The notes beneath the pieces were generated by a model. The model searched no databases. It saw nothing but the letters and a program-made list of their open reading frames with translations, and was not told where the DNA came from. The position numbers were made by a program, and so were the translations under genes. Shown one piece after another: positions 5,826-5,841 of a DNA stretch of 5,841 nt; position 1 is the stretch's first letter; each line of letters starts with the position of its first letter. Origin of the DNA: Xylophilus ampelinus (GTDB taxonomy: Bacteria > Pseudomonadota > Gammaproteobacteria > Burkholderiales > Burkholderiaceae_C); contig NZ_CABFMN010000024.1 of assembly GCF_901875635.1 (NCBI RefSeq), forward strand, positions 1 to 5,841, in the 5' to 3' direction.

Positions 5826-5840
5826 CTTCACATAGTTCGG
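5814..5840 (-). repeat. Right terminal inverted repeat
   Basis: The reverse complement matches 1-27 at 22 of 27 positions, with the outer 15 identical. On the minus strand the end also forms its own near-palindrome: AACTATGTG (5829-5837) and CACACAGTT (5817-5825) pair at 8 of 9 positions around AAG. This resembles the paired arms of a tyrosine-recombinase core site. The left end lacks a good second arm at this place. The last base of the window, 5841, lies just outside the match. Confidence 0.88.
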
Positions 5841-5841
5841 C

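Larger units (their letters stand above)
1..5840. mobile_element. Complete RIT-like (three tyrosine recombinases) element carrying an ars operon
   Basis: The window begins and ends with matching inverted repeats (1-27 and 5814-5840). Between them lie only three adjacent tyrosine recombinase genes and a four-gene arsenic operon. Known RIT elements consist of three overlapping, mutually distinct tyrosine recombinase genes between inverted repeats, and Tn554-type elements use comparable recombinases. The gene layout and ends seen here fit that class. A passenger operon makes this more transposon-like than a minimal RIT. Flanking DNA is absent, so no target site, duplication or empty site can be judged. 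A GInt-type island is an alternative, but I see no fourth small gene after the trio. The class is fairly sure; the exact family is inference. Confidence 0.8.

Overview
The window reads as one complete, compact mobile element. It is about 5.84 kb, GC-rich, and bounded almost to the base by an imperfect 27-bp terminal inverted repeat (1-27 and 5814-5840, 22 of 27 positions identical, the outer 15 bp perfect). High GC, strong third-position G/C bias and the protein types point to a high-GC proteobacterium, perhaps a beta-proteobacterium of the Burkholderiales. That placement is inference; the sequence contains no taxonomic marker.

Left half (76-2231, plus strand): a tightly packed arsenic-resistance operon, arsR - MIP channel (aqpS-like) - arsC - arsH. 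Gaps are 11 bp or less, or the genes overlap. There is no arsB or acr3 efflux pump. The order is that described for the Sinorhizobium meliloti arsR-aqpS-arsC-arsH operon, in which arsenate is reduced to arsenite by ArsC and leaves through an aquaglyceroporin-like channel. ArsH handles organoarsenicals and redox chemistry, and ArsR is the arsenite-responsive repressor.

Right half (2246-5714, minus strand): three different tyrosine recombinases, each overlapping the next by 4 to 10 nt, read from the right end toward the middle. This matches 'recombinase in trio' (RIT) elements, with Tn554-type and GInt-type elements as relatives. All three keep the Arg, Lys, Arg/His, His and Tyr catalytic positions, except that the first enzyme has Tyr where the first box-II His is expected. 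That first enzyme is unusually long (523 aa) because its N-terminal DNA-binding region contains a clear tandem duplication with His-x-Cys-x-Cys signatures.

The two modules converge at 2231/2246 with only 14 bp between stop codons. Exactly there lies a third, diverged copy (12/15) of the terminal repeat, in direct orientation to the right end and inverted to the left end. The most interesting reading is a modular element: a recombinase trio bounded by sites, with an ars cargo cassette lying between one terminal site and an internal site. The 127-bp region before the first recombinase gene (5715-5841) has no gene but is full of short inverted repeats, likely recombinase-binding sites and/or promoter elements.
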